A DNA stretch of 64,000 nt from Streptomyces scopuliridis RB72. GTDB taxonomy: Bacteria > Actinomycetota > Actinomycetes > Streptomycetales > Streptomycetaceae. Of the stretch, positions 1 through 10,841 are shown piece by piece. Under the pieces are notes generated by a model. It ran no database searches and was not told the DNA's origin. It was given only the letters and a program-made list of their open reading frames with translations. The position numbers were made by a program, and so were the translations under genes. The stretch is taken from NCBI RefSeq assembly GCF_000718095.1, contig NZ_JOEI01000037.1, forward strand, positions 1 to 64,000. The letters run 5' to 3'. Each line of letters begins with the position of its first letter. The stretch's first letter is position 1.

Positions 1-100
1 GGCGGTCGTGGTGGCCGTCCTCGCTCTGGTGGCGGGAGGCGTCCTCTGGCTGTTCCAGGACGAGTTGTTCCATCCGTTCGGGGACGCCCGAGCCTGCGAG
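1..100. repeat. Direct repeat, copy A (100 bp in window)
   Basis: Bases 1-100 are identical to 12686-12785 in the same orientation. The match stops after the codons for ...ARACE; the left limit is unknown because the window begins inside it. Copy A belongs to a complete-looking 3' gene portion, copy B to a truncated one. Confidence 0.95.
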
Positions 101-487
101 GGCAGCGACACGATGCTGCCGGGGGTGATCTCGGCCGGGGGTGTGCCGATCCCGGCCGACGCCTCGGACATCCACTACGTCACCGAAAACGGCAGCGCCC
201 AAGTCTCCTTCCTGAGTGATCAGATGCCGGACTACCTGCACCGCGCGGGAATCGTCCCGGAGGGAAAGTCCCTGTTCGACAAGACCTACGGCGTCGCGTA
301 CGCCCTCGGCGAGGGCGACGGTGAGCTCCCCGAGGGGCTGTGCGGCCCGGCCCTCAAGGGACCCGCGTGGAGCTATGACAGCACGGGCCCGGGCTCGAAC
401 GTCAGCATCCTGGTCGAACGTTCCCCCATCGACAACAGCGCCTTCCCCGCCCCGGCCCGCGTCATCGCCTCCTTCCACATCCGCTGA
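2..487 (+). CDS. Membrane-anchored hypothetical protein, 5' end cut by window edge
   Basis: The reading frame is open to the left edge, so the true start may lie outside the window; the first in-window start is GTG at 8. The visible product has one hydrophobic segment right at its N-terminus (VVAVLALVAGGVLWLF) followed by about 135 extracytoplasmic-looking residues with three Cys. It resembles single-pass actinomycete proteins of unknown function; I cannot name a family. The first 100 bases recur at 12686-12785, where the copy is broken, so this gene's 5' part has been duplicated or left behind by a rearrangement. No function is assigned. Confidence 0.6.
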   Translation, partial: AVVVAVLALVAGGVLWLFQDELFHPFGDARACEGSDTMLPGVISAGGVPIPADASDIHYVTENGSAQVSFLSDQMPDYLHRAGIVPEGKSLFDKTYGVAYALGEGDGELPEGLCGPALKGPAWSYDSTGPGSNVSILVERSPIDNSAFPAPARVIASFHIR

Positions 488-648
488 GCGAGAGAGGCCA
501 GGCGGCGCGGCGGGCGACATGCACTTCCGTGCGCCCGGCCCGTAAAGGCGACGACTTCGAGGCAGTCCGAGGCCCTGCCTGTCGGCATATCGCAGCCCGG
601 CTCCGCTGACTTCTCGGCCCCGCCGCGGCCTCTTGGCATCATCTCGAC

Positions 649-1020
649 ATGGCCCCTGCTCTTCCCCGCACCGTCCGAGCCGTCGACACCAACCTGCTCC
701 TCGACTTGGAACAGGAGGCCGCCACATGCAACTTCAGCCAGCGACTCCCGGTCGACTGGCTCCGGGAACACCTCGCCGCAGACACGGCGTCCAAGAGGGA
801 CGACGATGCGGCATGGCAGGCGGTGGTAAGCGGGCGATTGAGGACGATACGCTGGTGTGGGGATCACCCCGCGCCCGCGGGGGTGGCCCTGGTCGTGCGC
901 GCAGAGGGCGCCGCCCCGCTCGTACGCCGCGGCCGCCAGCGGTACCCGCAGCCGCGACCTCTTTCAGATGGGTACCGACCGTACGCCGGGGAAGTGGCAA
1001 CCTTTCGCTGTCCCCACTGA
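649..1020 (+). pseudogene. Possible PIN-domain-like remnant
   Basis: The frame opens with an ATG and encodes RAVDTNLLLDLEQEA, which resembles the first strand and catalytic Asp of PIN-domain ribonucleases. After about residue 30 nothing resembles a PIN domain and the remaining residues look like non-coding GC-rich translation. No convincing ribosome binding site is seen. I read this as a short remnant of a toxin-type or PIN-domain gene joined to unrelated sequence; it could equally be a chance frame. Confidence 0.25.
861..889. repeat. Solitary 29-bp hairpin resembling a type I-E CRISPR repeat
   Basis: A 29-base segment contains CCCCGCGCCCGCGGGG, a 6-bp stem with 4-base loop, with flanks ending in GGCCC. 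Length and layout resemble actinomycete type I-E repeats. Only one copy was noticed and there is no cas gene in the window, so this is not an array. Confidence 0.2.
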
Positions 1021-1030
1021 TGGATCCGGG

Positions 1031-2734
1031 TCAGAGCTGGACGTCGGGCCGGTGCTGCGGGCCGCGGGGGCCGTAGTCGACCTCCGCCATTCCGTGGCCG
1101 GAGTCGAGGACGAGCTGCGGGGCGTCGTACTTGTCCATGACCGCCTCGATGAAGATCATGCTGTCGTGCGGGGCAGCCAGCGCCTCCTTCAGTTCGGCCG
1201 GCGTCCTCACGACGAACGTCCGGGCGGTCGTCCCCGGGTGCAGGACTTTCGGCAGCTCGGCGTAGGCCCAGTTGGCGATGTCGTTGAAGTGCCCCTGCTT
1301 GCCGCAGATGGTGCGCTCGACCGTGTAGCCGCCATTGTTGATGAGGAAGATGACGGGCTTGAGGTCGTGCCGGAGGATCGTCGACACCTCCTGCGCCGTG
1401 AGCTGGAAGGCCCCATCGCCCACGAAGAGCAGGTGCCGCCGCTCCGGCGCGGCCAGGAGCGTGCCGAGGACCGATCCCACGCTGTAGCCGATCGAGCCCC
1501 AGACGGGCTGGGTGACGATGGAGCACTTCGGCGGCAGCTGCAGCCCCCAGCAGCCCGCCTCGGAGGTGCCGTCCTCGGCGATGAGCACGTCGCCCTCGCG
1601 GATGAAGCCCTGGATCATGCTCCAGTACGCCGCCTGGGTGAGCGGGCCGGGCATCACGGCCGCGCTCGGCTCCTGCGGCATCTCGGCCTGTCGAAAGAAA
1701 CCCGAGGTCCTGGCGGGGGCCCTGTCGACGACCCGGCGGAGCAGTTCCTTCAGGTAGACGGCCTGGTAGTTGTCCGAGCCGATGTCCACGGCGTCACCGC
1801 GGGCGTCGATCCGTCCGGCGGGCAGCGCGTCGCTGAAACCACCGGACGTCGTGTCCACCCGCCGTACGCCGATCGCCAGCAGGCAGTCGCTGTTCTCCAC
1901 CATCTCGCGGATCTCGGACTTGCTGCCCGCTCCCGCGTAGAGGCCGAGGAAGTACGGGCTGGTCTCGTCGATGAGCCCCTTGCCGGTGTTGACGGCGGCG
2001 ATCGGCAGCCGCATCCTGCCCGCAAGCTCCAAGAGCTCGCCGGTCACATCGAAGCGGTCGGCGTCGATGTCGACAAGGATCACGGGCGAGCGCGCGCTGG
2101 TGAGCCGGGCGACGATCGCGTCGGCGCACGTGCTCAGCCGTTCGGGATCGCTCAGTGGCATGGCGAGCTGCAGCGGCTCCGGCGGGACCTCGACATCCAG
2201 GTAGGCGATGTCGGAGGGCAGTTCCATGTAGACCGGGAGCTTGCGCCGCCAGGCGGTGAGGATGAGCCGGTCGATCTCCGTCACGGCGTTCTCCGGCGTC
2301 AGCCTGGCCTGTGCCGCCGTGATCTGGGTGTAGCCCCGCATGACGTCGTCGTACTCGGTGTCGCCCGAGGTGTGGTGCATCAGCTGCTTCCGGTCCAGCG
2401 CCTTCAGCGGAAGCGACCCGCAGACGCAGACGACGGGAACGTGCTCACTGTAGGCGCCGGCGACACCGTTGATGGCGCTCCAGGCGCCGACGCCGTGGGT
2501 CACCACGAGCCCCGAGATGCCGTGGAGCCGCGCATACCCGTCGGCCGCGTAGGCGGCGTTCAGCTCGTTGCAGTTGCCGACCCATGTGAACTCGTTGCGG
2601 TCCTCCATCTGCAGCAGGAACTCAAGGTTGTAGTCGCCGGCCACTCCGAACAGGTGCGAGATGCCCGCCTCCTGCAGGCGGCGCAGCAGGAAGTCGCCGA
2701 TGGTCATGGTCGAACGCGCGGTCGTGGTCGTCAT
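1031..2734 (-). CDS. TPP-dependent 2-oxoacid decarboxylase (pyruvate/indolepyruvate decarboxylase family)
   Basis: This 567-residue protein has the full three-domain layout of pyruvate and indolepyruvate decarboxylases, the usual length for the family. The N-terminal Pyr domain carries the conserved Glu in NCNELNAAYAADGYAR and the HH pair (LMHHTSGD) that marks decarboxylases rather than acetolactate synthases. The PP domain has the TPP/Mg motif GDGAFQ ending in NN (LINNGG). It should release an aldehyde and CO2 from a 2-oxoacid in the cytosol; the substrate is not predictable. Start chosen at the ATG with upstream CAGGGA; a longer frame exists to 2785. It lies downstream of the PKS in the same orientation, but a strong hairpin separates them, so co-transcription is doubtful. 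Confidence 0.9.
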   Translation of the reverse strand: MTTTTARSTMTIGDFLLRRLQEAGISHLFGVAGDYNLEFLLQMEDRNEFTWVGNCNELNAAYAADGYARLHGISGLVVTHGVGAWSAINGVAGAYSEHVPVVCVCGSLPLKALDRKQLMHHTSGDTEYDDVMRGYTQITAAQARLTPENAVTEIDRLILTAWRRKLPVYMELPSDIAYLDVEVPPEPLQLAMPLSDPERLSTCADAIVARLTSARSPVILVDIDADRFDVTGELLELAGRMRLPIAAVNTGKGLIDETSPYFLGLYAGAGSKSEIREMVENSDCLLAIGVRRVDTTSGGFSDALPAGRIDARGDAVDIGSDNYQAVYLKELLRRVVDRAPARTSGFFRQAEMPQEPSAAVMPGPLTQAAYWSMIQGFIREGDVLIAEDGTSEAGCWGLQLPPKCSIVTQPVWGSIGYSVGSVLGTLLAAPERRHLLFVGDGAFQLTAQEVSTILRHDLKPVIFLINNGGYTVERTICGKQGHFNDIANWAYAELPKVLHPGTTARTFVVRTPAELKEALAAPHDSMIFIEAVMDKYDAPQLVLDSGHGMAEVDYGPRGPQHRPDVQL

Positions 2735-2881
2735 GTCATTCCCTGTCTCGTGGCTTCCTGAGCACCTCGTGCCTCTCCCAGGCAAACCCGCTGGGAGGGC
2801 CCCCGCGACCGGAGGCAGCCGCCGGAGTGACCAGGTAGGGCGCGCGCCGCCGCCCCGGGTCGGAGACGGTACGTGCGTCAG

Positions 2882-2923
2882 GCCCGGCCGCCAGGTCCGG
2901 TCGGTCGGGCCTGGCGGCCGGGC
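2882..2923. terminator. Hairpin between PKS and decarboxylase
   Basis: Fourteen-bp arms (GCCCGGCCGCCAGG and its complement) flank a 14-base loop, 37 bases past the PKS stop codon. This is typical of a Streptomyces factor-independent terminator without a U tract. Confidence 0.65.
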
Positions 2924-2959
2924 TGGTAGGCCGGCCTTGTCGGCCGGGCCCCGAACCCC

Positions 2960-5900
2960 TCATGCGGGGCCGGACAATTCGCCGTACAGGTGATCGGCGA
3001 GCGCGTCGGCCGTCGGTTTCTCGAACAGCAGACTCGCCGGGAGGTCGAGCCCGGTGAGCCGGTTGAGCCGGGTACGGACCTCGATCACCGCCAGCGAGTC
3101 GAAGCCGAGCTCGACGAACGGCTTGTCGCCGGGAAACCCGGCCGGGTCCGGCCGGCCGAGCACGGCGGAGAGTTCGCCGCGCAGCAGTTCGCGGAGCTCC
3201 GGCTTCGACATCCGTGCGGGCCAGCTCTGCCGGGCCGGCGGCAGTTGTTCGCGCACCGGGCCGCCGACGATCGGCGGCGGGGTTGTCGCGTCCGGGTCGA
3301 ACCGGACCGGCACCAGGACCGGTTCGGCCGAGCCGATCGCGGCGTCGAACAGCGCCAGCCCCTGCTCCGCGTCGAGACCGGCGATGCCGGACATGTGGAT
3401 GCGGCGCCGGGCGAGGTCGGAGATCTGGTCGCCGAGACCGTTGCCCAGTTCCCACAACCCCCACGCCAGCGACACCGCCGGCAGACCGAGCGCACGGCGA
3501 TGACACGCCAGGGCGTCCAGGAACCTGTTGGCCGCGCCGTAGTTGGCCTGTCCGGCCTTGCCGAAGAGGCCCGCGACGGAGGAGAAGAGCACGAACGCCG
3601 ACAGCGGAAGGTGTCCGGTGGCCTCGTGCAGCACCCAGGCCGCATCGGCTTTCGGCCGCAGCACGGTGTCCACGCCGGCCGGCGTCTGGGCGCCGAGCAC
3701 GCCGTCGTCGAGCACGGCCGCCGTATGCACGACCGCCGTCAACGGCGGGTCGCACGCCGCGATCAACTCCTCCACCACGGTACGGTCGGCCACATCGCCG
3801 GCGAGGATGCGCACGGCGGCGCCCAGCTCGGACAGCTCCTTCCGCAAACGCTCCGCGTCCGGCGCGGCCGGGCCGCGCCGGCTCACCAGCAGGAGATGCC
3901 GGATGCCGTGCGCGAGGACCAGGTGCCGGGCCGTCAGGGCACCGAGCGCGCCGGTTCCGCCCGTGATCAGTACGGTCCCGGCCGGGTCGATCGGCCGGGT
4001 GTCGCTCGGCGCCGCCGGTGTGATCCGCAGCGCGTGCGGTACGCCGTCCCGGATGGCGAGCTGCGGCTCAAGGCTGCCGCCCACGAGTTCCCGTACGCGG
4101 CCCACCGGCAGATCGGCGTCCAGGTCGACCAGAGTGATCCGTTCCGGGTGTTCGGCGGCGGCGGCGCTCACCAGGCCGTAGGCGGCCGCCGACGCGAGGT
4201 CCGGATCGGGGGTGGTGGCGTTCCTGGTGACGACGACGAGGCGGCCGGAACGGCCCTGCCAGTCGTGCAGAGCGTCCAGCGCACGGGTCGTCAGCGAACG
4301 GATCCCGGCGCCCATGTCGCCCGTGCCTTCGTCTCCGTGGTCTCCGTCGTTGACGATCTCGACGAACGTCGTCTCGCCGGTGGCCGTCTCGCGGGCGGCC
4401 GGTACCGGAATCCATCGTGGCCGGAACAGCATGGTGTCCTGCGGCGCCATCGGCCTGGTGAACATCGATGCCACCGTCGCGACCGGCTCGCCGGCGTGAT
4501 CGAAGACGTCGACGCCGATGGTGTCGGACGCGGTGCGCACACACCGGATTCGCGCGGCCCTCCGGCCCGGAGTGTGCAGCTCGACACCGTTCCACACGAA
4601 GGGCACCGACGTCCCGCCGGCCGGGCCCTCCGCCAGCGCCGCCGCGTGCACGGCCGCGTCCAGCAATACGGGATGCAGCCCGAACCTGCCGTCAACGCCG
4701 TCAGGAAGGCCGACCTCGGCGAACACCTCGTCGCCCCGGCGCCACAGGGCGGTCACCGCGCGGAACGCCGGCCCGTACCCGAAGGTGTCGTAACGGTCCG
4801 CCAACTCGATCCGCTCGGCGCCGGCGGGTGGCCACTTGGCGCCGTACCGCTCAGGGGCCGGACCGCGCGCGGCCCGCAGCCGGCCCGACGCGTGCCGTGT
4901 CCACGGGTCGGCCGATCGCCGCCTGGCGTAGATGTCGATCCGCTGTCCGTCGACGACCACCTGGAGCTGGACGTCTTCGGCCGTCAGCCGCAGCGGGGCC
5001 TCGATCGTCAGCTCATCGACGCCGGCCCCCGCCCCGGCCTGCAACGCGATCTCGACGAACACGGTCGCCGGCACCACGACCGAGTCGCCGACGGCGTGGT
5101 CCGCCAGCCACCCATGGGCCCGGACGCCGATCGAGCCGCCGTGCACGATCCGGGGCGAATCGGGTGCGACGAGGGCGGGGCCGAGCAGCGCGTGGTCGGG
5201 GCCGCCGCCGGCCGGCCGCGGCGGATCGAGCCAGTAACGCCTGCGCTGGAAGGGATAGGTGGGCAGCGGGAACAGCCGGGCGCCGCTGTCCGCGTACACG
5301 GATCGCCAGTCGACGGAGATCCCGGCCGTGTGCAGGGCGCCGACCGCGCTCAGCAGCGTGCTGCCCTCGTCGTGTCCGGCGCGCGTCGCCGGGACCGCGG
5401 GAAGCACGGCCGCCGCCGCACGGCTGAGCACGGCGTCGGGACCGACTTCAAGACAGGTGGTCACACCGGACTCGACGAGGGCGGACAGCGCGTCGGCGAA
5501 CCGTACGGTGTGCCTCGCGTGCCGCACCCAGTACTCGGCTGAGTCCATCTCGTCGGAGGGTCCCCCGGTCAGCCCGGAGACCACCGGAATCGCGGGGCGG
5601 TGGTACACCAGGCTCTCGGCGACCGCGCGGAACCTGTCGAGCACCGGTTCCATCAGGGGTGAGTGGAACGCGTGGCTGACGCGCAGCCGGGTGGCGCGGC
5701 CGAACCGGCGGCCGATGGCGGTCGTCGCGGCCTCTTCCCCGGACACCACGACGGAATGCGTGCCGTTGACCGCCGCGATCGACACGCGGTCGGCGACTTC
5801 GGTCACCAGGGGAGCGACCTCGGCCTCGGTGGCCGCCACCGCGATCATGACGCCACCGGCCGGCAGCTCCGCCATCAGCCGCCCGCGGGCGCCGACGAGC

Positions 5901-8900
5901 GTCGCGGCGTCCTCCAGCGACAGCACACCGGCGATGTGCGCGGCGGCGATCTCGCCGACCGAGTGCCCGACGACCACGTCCGGCCGTACACCCCAGGACT
6001 CCAGCAGCCGGCAGAGCGCGACCTCGAACGCGAACAGGGCCGTCTGCGCGCTGTCGGTGCGATCCAGTGCCGCCCCGGTGAAAGCGGCCTCGCGGACCCG
6101 GCCGTCGAGCGCCTGGCACACTCGGTCGAAAGCCTCGGCGAATACGGGAAAACGCTGGGCGAGTTCCCTGCCCATGCCCGCTCGTTGCGCACCCTGACCG
6201 CTGAACAGGAACGCGACGCGCGCGTCGGCGGGCGCGGTCGCCCCCTCGCGTTCGCCGCCGGCCAGCGCGCGCAGGGCCGCCCGGTCGCCCGCGGCGACCA
6301 TGGCCCGGTGGTCGAGGGCCGCCCGGCCCACCGCCAGCGTGTAGCCGACATCGATGTCGTCCGGCACATCCAGCAGCGCGGTCGCGACGGCACGCAGCGC
6401 GGCGCCGTCGGCGGCACTGAGCAGCCACGGCACGGCGGGCAACCCGCCCCGTGTGACCGGGTTCCCGGGCGGAGCCTCCTCGATGATCACGTGCGCGTTG
6501 GTGCCGCCGATCCCGAACGAGGACACGCCCGCCCGCCGCGGCCGGCCGGTCGCGGGCCATGGCCGGGCCGTCGTGAGGAGCGACACCTCGCCGGCCGACC
6601 AGTCGATACGCGGGCTCGGGGTGTCCGCGTACAGCGAGCGCGGCAACCGCCCGTGCCGTATCGACTCGACCATCTTGATCACGCCGGCCAGACCGGCCGC
6701 TGCCTGGGTGTGCCCGAGGTTGGACTTCACCGAGCCGAGCCACAGCGGCCGGTCCCGGTCCCGGCCCTGACCGTAGGTCGCGAGCAGGGCCGCCGCCTCG
6801 ATCGGATCGCCCAGCGGCGTCGCCGTCCCGTGCCCTTCGACCGCGTCGACGTCCCCGGTGGACAGGCCGGCGTCCACGAGCGCCGATGTGATCAGCTCGC
6901 GCTGTGCGGGTCCACTGGGTGCGGTGAGCCCGTTGGACGCGCCGTCGGAGTTCACCGCCGAACCCCGCAGTACCGCCAGCACCGGGTGCCCGTGCCGACG
7001 GGCGTCACCGAGCCGTTCCAGCAGTACCGTCCCGACCCCCTCCGACCAGGCCGTCCCGTCGGCGTCCGCCGCGTACGACCGGCAGCGGCCGTCCGGCGAC
7101 AGGCCCCGCTGCCTGCTGAACGCCAGGAACGTCCTCGGCGTCGACATCACCGTCGCGCCACCGGCCAGTGCGAGGTCGCACTCGCCCGTACGCAGTGCCT
7201 TCGCCGCCCAGTGCAGGGCGACCAACGACGACGAGCACGCCGTGTCGACCGTAACGGCGGGACCGGTGAGCCCGAACGTGTAGGAGATCCGCCCGGACGC
7301 GACGGCGTGCGACGACCCGATGCCCAGACGCCCCTCCAGCTCATGTGTGTCAAACCGGCTCGCGTAGTCCTCGTTCATCACGCCGATGAACACGCCTGTG
7401 GCGCTGCCGCGCAGCGTCGTGGCATCGATACCCGCACGTTCGAACAGCTCCCACGACGTCTCCAGCAGCAGCCGCTGCTGCGGGTCGGTGGCGAGCGCCT
7501 CGCGCGGCGAAACCCGGAACATCCCGGCGTCGAATTCGGCCGCGTCGTAGAGAAAGCCGCCGCGCCGGGTGGTGGAGCCGCCGATCCGGTCCGGATCGGG
7601 GTCGTACATTCCGGTCAGGTCCCAGCCCCGGTCGGCCGGGAAGTCGCCGGTCGCGTCGACACCGTCGGAGACCAGCCGCCAGAGATCCTCCGGCGACCGG
7701 ACACCGCCCGGATACCGGCACGCCATCGCCACGATGGCGATCGGCTCGGGCGCGGGCCGCCGCGCGGCCGACGGCTCGGGGGCAGACGAGGGTACGGTCG
7801 CGGAGACCGCCCCGGTGGCCCTGATCCGCGTCAGTTCGCCGAGCAGGTCGCCGGGAGTGGGGAAGTCGTAGATGAGCGAGTGCGGCAGGGCGATGCCGGT
7901 CAGCGCGGCGATCCTGTGCCGTAACTGCACGCCGCCCAGAGACGACAGGCCCAGCTCCGTGAAAGCACGATCACGCCACCGGCCGCCGCTCTCCGCGCCG
8001 CCGTCGCTTTCCCCACTGCCGCACAGGGCGGCGGTTTCGGTACGTACCAGCTCTTCCAGCGCCGCCGGGCTCAGCTCGGGCGGCTCCGCGATCCGCTCCG
8101 CCATGGCCCTGCGCAGGGGTTTCCCCGAGGACGTACGGGGGATCGCGGCGAGCCGCCGGAATTCCACCGGCACCTTGAACACCGAAAGCTGGCGCAGGCA
8201 CAGCCGGCGCAGCTCCTCGGGATCGAAGCCATCCGCTTCCGGTACGACGAACGCCACCGGGATCTCGCCGACCAGGTCGTCGGGCCGCCCGACGACCAGT
8301 ACGTCGCGCACCCCCGGCGCTGCCGCGATCACGGTTTCCACCTCAAGCGGGTGCACATTCTGGCCGCCGCAGACGATCACATCGTCGATACGGCCGGCGA
8401 TCGTGAGCCGGCCGTCGTCGATCCGGCCCGCGTCGCCTGTCCGGTACCAGCCGTCGTCGACCGAAGTGGCGGGCTGCCCGTGGTAACCCGACATGAGTCC
8501 TGGGGTGCGTACCAGGACCTCCCCGTCCGCGATGCGGATCTCGACTCCGTGCACGGGCGTCAGGCCGGTCTCACCCGGCAGTTGGACGGCGATCTTGCCA
8601 CTGGTCTCGGTGGCTCCGTAGCAGTCCAGCAGCGGAGTGCCGAACAGGTCCATGACCGCGGCGCGCGTCGCCTCGGTGCAGGGCGCGCCCGCCGTGACGC
8701 ACAGCCGGGGCGGAGCGGCCACGCTCCGCGTTTCGTGTCCGAGCTGAAGATAGGTGGCCGGCACACCGGCGAGGACGCACCCGGGATACTCGGCGAACAA
8801 CGGGGCCAGGCCGCCGTCGACGATCCGGGTGTGCGCGCCGATCGCCACCGTACCGACGAACGCCAGCGACATCCCATAACAGTGGTGCAGGGGCAACGGC

Positions 8901-9484
8901 CAGAGGATCGTGTCCCGTTCGGACAGCCCGAGCATCGGGACGTAGCACGCGGCCGCCGACCACAGCATCGCGCGCTGCGTGGTCAGCACTCCCTTTTGCG
9001 GACCCGTCGTGCCCGAGGTGTAGAGCAGCCAGGCCGGTTCGTCCAGGCCGAGGTCGTCGGCCGGCGAACCGGGCACCGTGACCGGCCCGTCCTCGACGAT
9101 CAACACGCGCAGCTGCGGCCGTCCCTCGCACAGCCGTCGCGCCGTCGCCGCGTGCCGGGCTTCGGTGATGAACAACGTCGCGCCGGAGTCGTCGACGTAG
9201 TAGGAGAGTTCCGCCTCGGTCGAGCGCACGCTCACCGGCACACCGACCGCGCCCGACCGCAGCACCGCCAAGCAGTATTCGGCAAAGTCGACGCGACTGC
9301 CGATATGAATCACCACCCGGTCACCCCGAGCCACCCCGAGCCCCATGGCGAGCGCACCGCTGACGGAGAGCAGATTCCCGTACGTCACGGTGCGGCGACT
9401 GTCGGAGAAAGCCGGACGGTCGGTCGCGTGCTCGGACAGCGACACCACCAGCGGCTTGATCAACTCTTCCCGGACGAACGACAC
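2960..9484 (-). CDS. Modular type I PKS: acyl-ligase-ACP-KS-AT-DH-KR-ACP
   Basis: A 2174-residue synthase. Domains by residue: AMP-dependent acyl ligase 1-470 ([11 protein letters not shown] near 156, GATET near 291), ACP 500-555 (Ser in LGLSSL), KS 581-1005 (Cys in DTACSSS near 751, His 886 and 926), AT 1090-1370 (GHSVGE; HAFH near 1272, the malonyl-CoA signature), DH 1440-1680 ([16 protein letters not shown]), KR 1835-2060 (GGTGALG, LDD near 1926 predicting B-type, SS and Tyr of the catalytic set), C-terminal ACP (Ser in LGFDSL near 2131). It should activate a free carboxylic acid, load it, add one malonate and leave an alpha,beta-unsaturated acyl chain. There is no ER, docking-like tail or thioesterase, so release needs another protein. 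GTG start follows GGAAGGA; TTG three bases upstream is the alternative. Confidence 0.95.
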   Translation of the reverse strand: MSFVREELIKPLVVSLSEHATDRPAFSDSRRTVTYGNLLSVSGALAMGLGVARGDRVVIHIGSRVDFAEYCLAVLRSGAVGVPVSVRSTEAELSYYVDDSGATLFITEARHAATARRLCEGRPQLRVLIVEDGPVTVPGSPADDLGLDEPAWLLYTSGTTGPQKGVLTTQRAMLWSAAACYVPMLGLSERDTILWPLPLHHCYGMSLAFVGTVAIGAHTRIVDGGLAPLFAEYPGCVLAGVPATYLQLGHETRSVAAPPRLCVTAGAPCTEATRAAVMDLFGTPLLDCYGATETSGKIAVQLPGETGLTPVHGVEIRIADGEVLVRTPGLMSGYHGQPATSVDDGWYRTGDAGRIDDGRLTIAGRIDDVIVCGGQNVHPLEVETVIAAAPGVRDVLVVGRPDDLVGEIPVAFVVPEADGFDPEELRRLCLRQLSVFKVPVEFRRLAAIPRTSSGKPLRRAMAERIAEPPELSPAALEELVRTETAALCGSGESDGGAESGGRWRDRAFTELGLSSLGGVQLRHRIAALTGIALPHSLIYDFPTPGDLLGELTRIRATGAVSATVPSSAPEPSAARRPAPEPIAIVAMACRYPGGVRSPEDLWRLVSDGVDATGDFPADRGWDLTGMYDPDPDRIGGSTTRRGGFLYDAAEFDAGMFRVSPREALATDPQQRLLLETSWELFERAGIDATTLRGSATGVFIGVMNEDYASRFDTHELEGRLGIGSSHAVASGRISYTFGLTGPAVTVDTACSSSLVALHWAAKALRTGECDLALAGGATVMSTPRTFLAFSRQRGLSPDGRCRSYAADADGTAWSEGVGTVLLERLGDARRHGHPVLAVLRGSAVNSDGASNGLTAPSGPAQRELITSALVDAGLSTGDVDAVEGHGTATPLGDPIEAAALLATYGQGRDRDRPLWLGSVKSNLGHTQAAAGLAGVIKMVESIRHGRLPRSLYADTPSPRIDWSAGEVSLLTTARPWPATGRPRRAGVSSFGIGGTNAHVIIEEAPPGNPVTRGGLPAVPWLLSAADGAALRAVATALLDVPDDIDVGYTLAVGRAALDHRAMVAAGDRAALRALAGGEREGATAPADARVAFLFSGQGAQRAGMGRELAQRFPVFAEAFDRVCQALDGRVREAAFTGAALDRTDSAQTALFAFEVALCRLLESWGVRPDVVVGHSVGEIAAAHIAGVLSLEDAATLVGARGRLMAELPAGGVMIAVAATEAEVAPLVTEVADRVSIAAVNGTHSVVVSGEEAATTAIGRRFGRATRLRVSHAFHSPLMEPVLDRFRAVAESLVYHRPAIPVVSGLTGGPSDEMDSAEYWVRHARHTVRFADALSALVESGVTTCLEVGPDAVLSRAAAAVLPAVPATRAGHDEGSTLLSAVGALHTAGISVDWRSVYADSGARLFPLPTYPFQRRRYWLDPPRPAGGGPDHALLGPALVAPDSPRIVHGGSIGVRAHGWLADHAVGDSVVVPATVFVEIALQAGAGAGVDELTIEAPLRLTAEDVQLQVVVDGQRIDIYARRRSADPWTRHASGRLRAARGPAPERYGAKWPPAGAERIELADRYDTFGYGPAFRAVTALWRRGDEVFAEVGLPDGVDGRFGLHPVLLDAAVHAAALAEGPAGGTSVPFVWNGVELHTPGRRAARIRCVRTASDTIGVDVFDHAGEPVATVASMFTRPMAPQDTMLFRPRWIPVPAARETATGETTFVEIVNDGDHGDEGTGDMGAGIRSLTTRALDALHDWQGRSGRLVVVTRNATTPDPDLASAAAYGLVSAAAAEHPERITLVDLDADLPVGRVRELVGGSLEPQLAIRDGVPHALRITPAAPSDTRPIDPAGTVLITGGTGALGALTARHLVLAHGIRHLLLVSRRGPAAPDAERLRKELSELGAAVRILAGDVADRTVVEELIAACDPPLTAVVHTAAVLDDGVLGAQTPAGVDTVLRPKADAAWVLHEATGHLPLSAFVLFSSVAGLFGKAGQANYGAANRFLDALACHRRALGLPAVSLAWGLWELGNGLGDQISDLARRRIHMSGIAGLDAEQGLALFDAAIGSAEPVLVPVRFDPDATTPPPIVGGPVREQLPPARQSWPARMSKPELRELLRGELSAVLGRPDPAGFPGDKPFVELGFDSLAVIEVRTRLNRLTGLDLPASLLFEKPTADALADHLYGELSGPA

Positions 9485-9727
9485 CAAAGCATCCTTCCCG
9501 TATGCGGGGCACGGTCACCCCATTCTTCGGCACACCGCCGTTCGCGTCGGCATCTCCCCGGGCCCGGATTCGCCTCACATGGCGTTTCACGTCGGGAAAG
9601 CGGCGAATTCGAGGACGAGTCGCCCCCGCAGACCGCCCTTCCGCAACCGCTACCGCTACCGGGGCCTGGCGATTCCTGCTCCCTGGGACGCCATGGGATG
9701 AGGACAAGCATCACGAGGCCCTCAGGG

Positions 9728-10255
9728 TCAGCGGCAGAGTTCCATGATGGTGTCATCGAAGTCGGGGAACTCCCGTGTGGCCTGCTCGATCACGGCAGCT
9801 GCCGGGGCACGGTGGTCCAGCGCGAACTGTTCCGCGATGGCGGTCAGTTTGGGACTGGTGCGTGGAAGCCAGTCGGGCTCGTAGGAGGTGGCTGCCTCCC
9901 ACGGTCCGAAGCCGGCGGCCAGCAGCCACAGGAAGGCGCCCAGGTTGCGTGCGATGACACTGGTCTCTCCTTCGGAGCCGAGGAAGACGACAGGCTGCTC
10001 GACCAGTGCTCGGCCTGGGCGGACCAGCCAGAACGCGGCGTATCCGCCGGTGCCGTCCTGGCCGAACACGCGGAACTCGTCGCCGTTCAGCTCACCGTTG
10101 CCAGTCCATGCTCGGAACCAGTCGGTTGTCTCATCGGCGGACAGGAAGGCCGCGAAGGGTTCGAAGTCGACGCCGTCCTCGCCGCTGCAGTCGAGTCTGA
10201 CCACCATGGCAGCGGCGAGGGCGGCAGGAAACTGGCGGTCTTCGCTCGACATCAT
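9728..10255 (-). CDS. SMI1/KNR4 (SUKH)-like protein
   Basis: A 175-residue soluble protein with the pattern FGQDGTGGYAAFWLV, QPVVFLGSEGE and NLGAFLWLLAAG typical of Streptomyces SMI1/KNR4-like (SUKH superfamily) proteins. That superfamily includes immunity proteins of contact-dependent and polymorphic toxin systems, but many actinomycete members stand alone and have no known role. No toxin gene is adjacent: the upstream neighbour on this strand is non-coding and the downstream one is the PKS. Two adjacent ATG codons (10255, 10252) are possible starts. Confidence 0.6.
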   Translation of the reverse strand: MMSSEDRQFPAALAAAMVVRLDCSGEDGVDFEPFAAFLSADETTDWFRAWTGNGELNGDEFRVFGQDGTGGYAAFWLVRPGRALVEQPVVFLGSEGETSVIARNLGAFLWLLAAGFGPWEAATSYEPDWLPRTSPKLTAIAEQFALDHRAPAAAVIEQATREFPDFDDTIMELCR

Positions 10256-10841
10256 GCGAACAGATTATCGACTGGTCGTCTCTTGGTGGCACTGCGCCGA
10301 AGCGGTAGCCGCGCTTCGAGACGCACACACTCGGTTCTGACCTTGAACAAGGATGTATGACATCGCCGGGGGAGACGGCATGAACATCGCCACCACGGCC
10401 CCGATGAACACGGGGCACCACACCGAAGGACCACTCGGCATGGTCAACAGCCACGCCCTGGCCAGATATGCCGACCGAACCTCTCGGATCGCCACTGGCA
10501 AGGCCACCGCGATATGCCCCGGCGGAGTCCTGACCGCTTCTGCCGCAGTCATCCTCCGGGCCGACCGATGGTGACGCCGAGCCGCGGGTGCCGGTGCTGG
10601 GTTCCGCACCTGCACAACGGGCGTGTCTGCCATATCGCCCGGGGTGGCCGGCGCCACGCGTTCAGCTCCGCCCGCGCGATTGTCCGGCAGTCCAACACGT
10701 CCTCGGCCACGCCGAGTTCGGCCAGGTCCACGGGTTTCATCGGGATGTCATCGTCCGCCGCTACGGTCGTCCCGTGACCTTGGCCGACCGCGTACCGCAT
10801 CGGACAGCGGACGCGCAGGCCAACTACATGGGGAGCATTGA
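10256..10841. other. Gene-poor interval
   Basis: About 590 bases with only short competing frames on both strands. A minus-strand stretch around 10620-10750 (VDLAELGVAEDVLDCRTIA) looks protein-like and may be a remnant of an unidentified gene, but no start, family or binding site supports a call. Confidence 0.4.

Noticed and set aside
857..2761. 634-codon open frame on the plus strand
   Set aside because: Antisense to the decarboxylase; composition is Arg/Gly/Asp/Val-rich, with no start signals or family motifs, as expected from high-GC third positions.
2990..5542. 850-codon open frame on the plus strand
   Set aside because: Antisense shadow of the PKS, whose domain motifs are unambiguous on the other strand.
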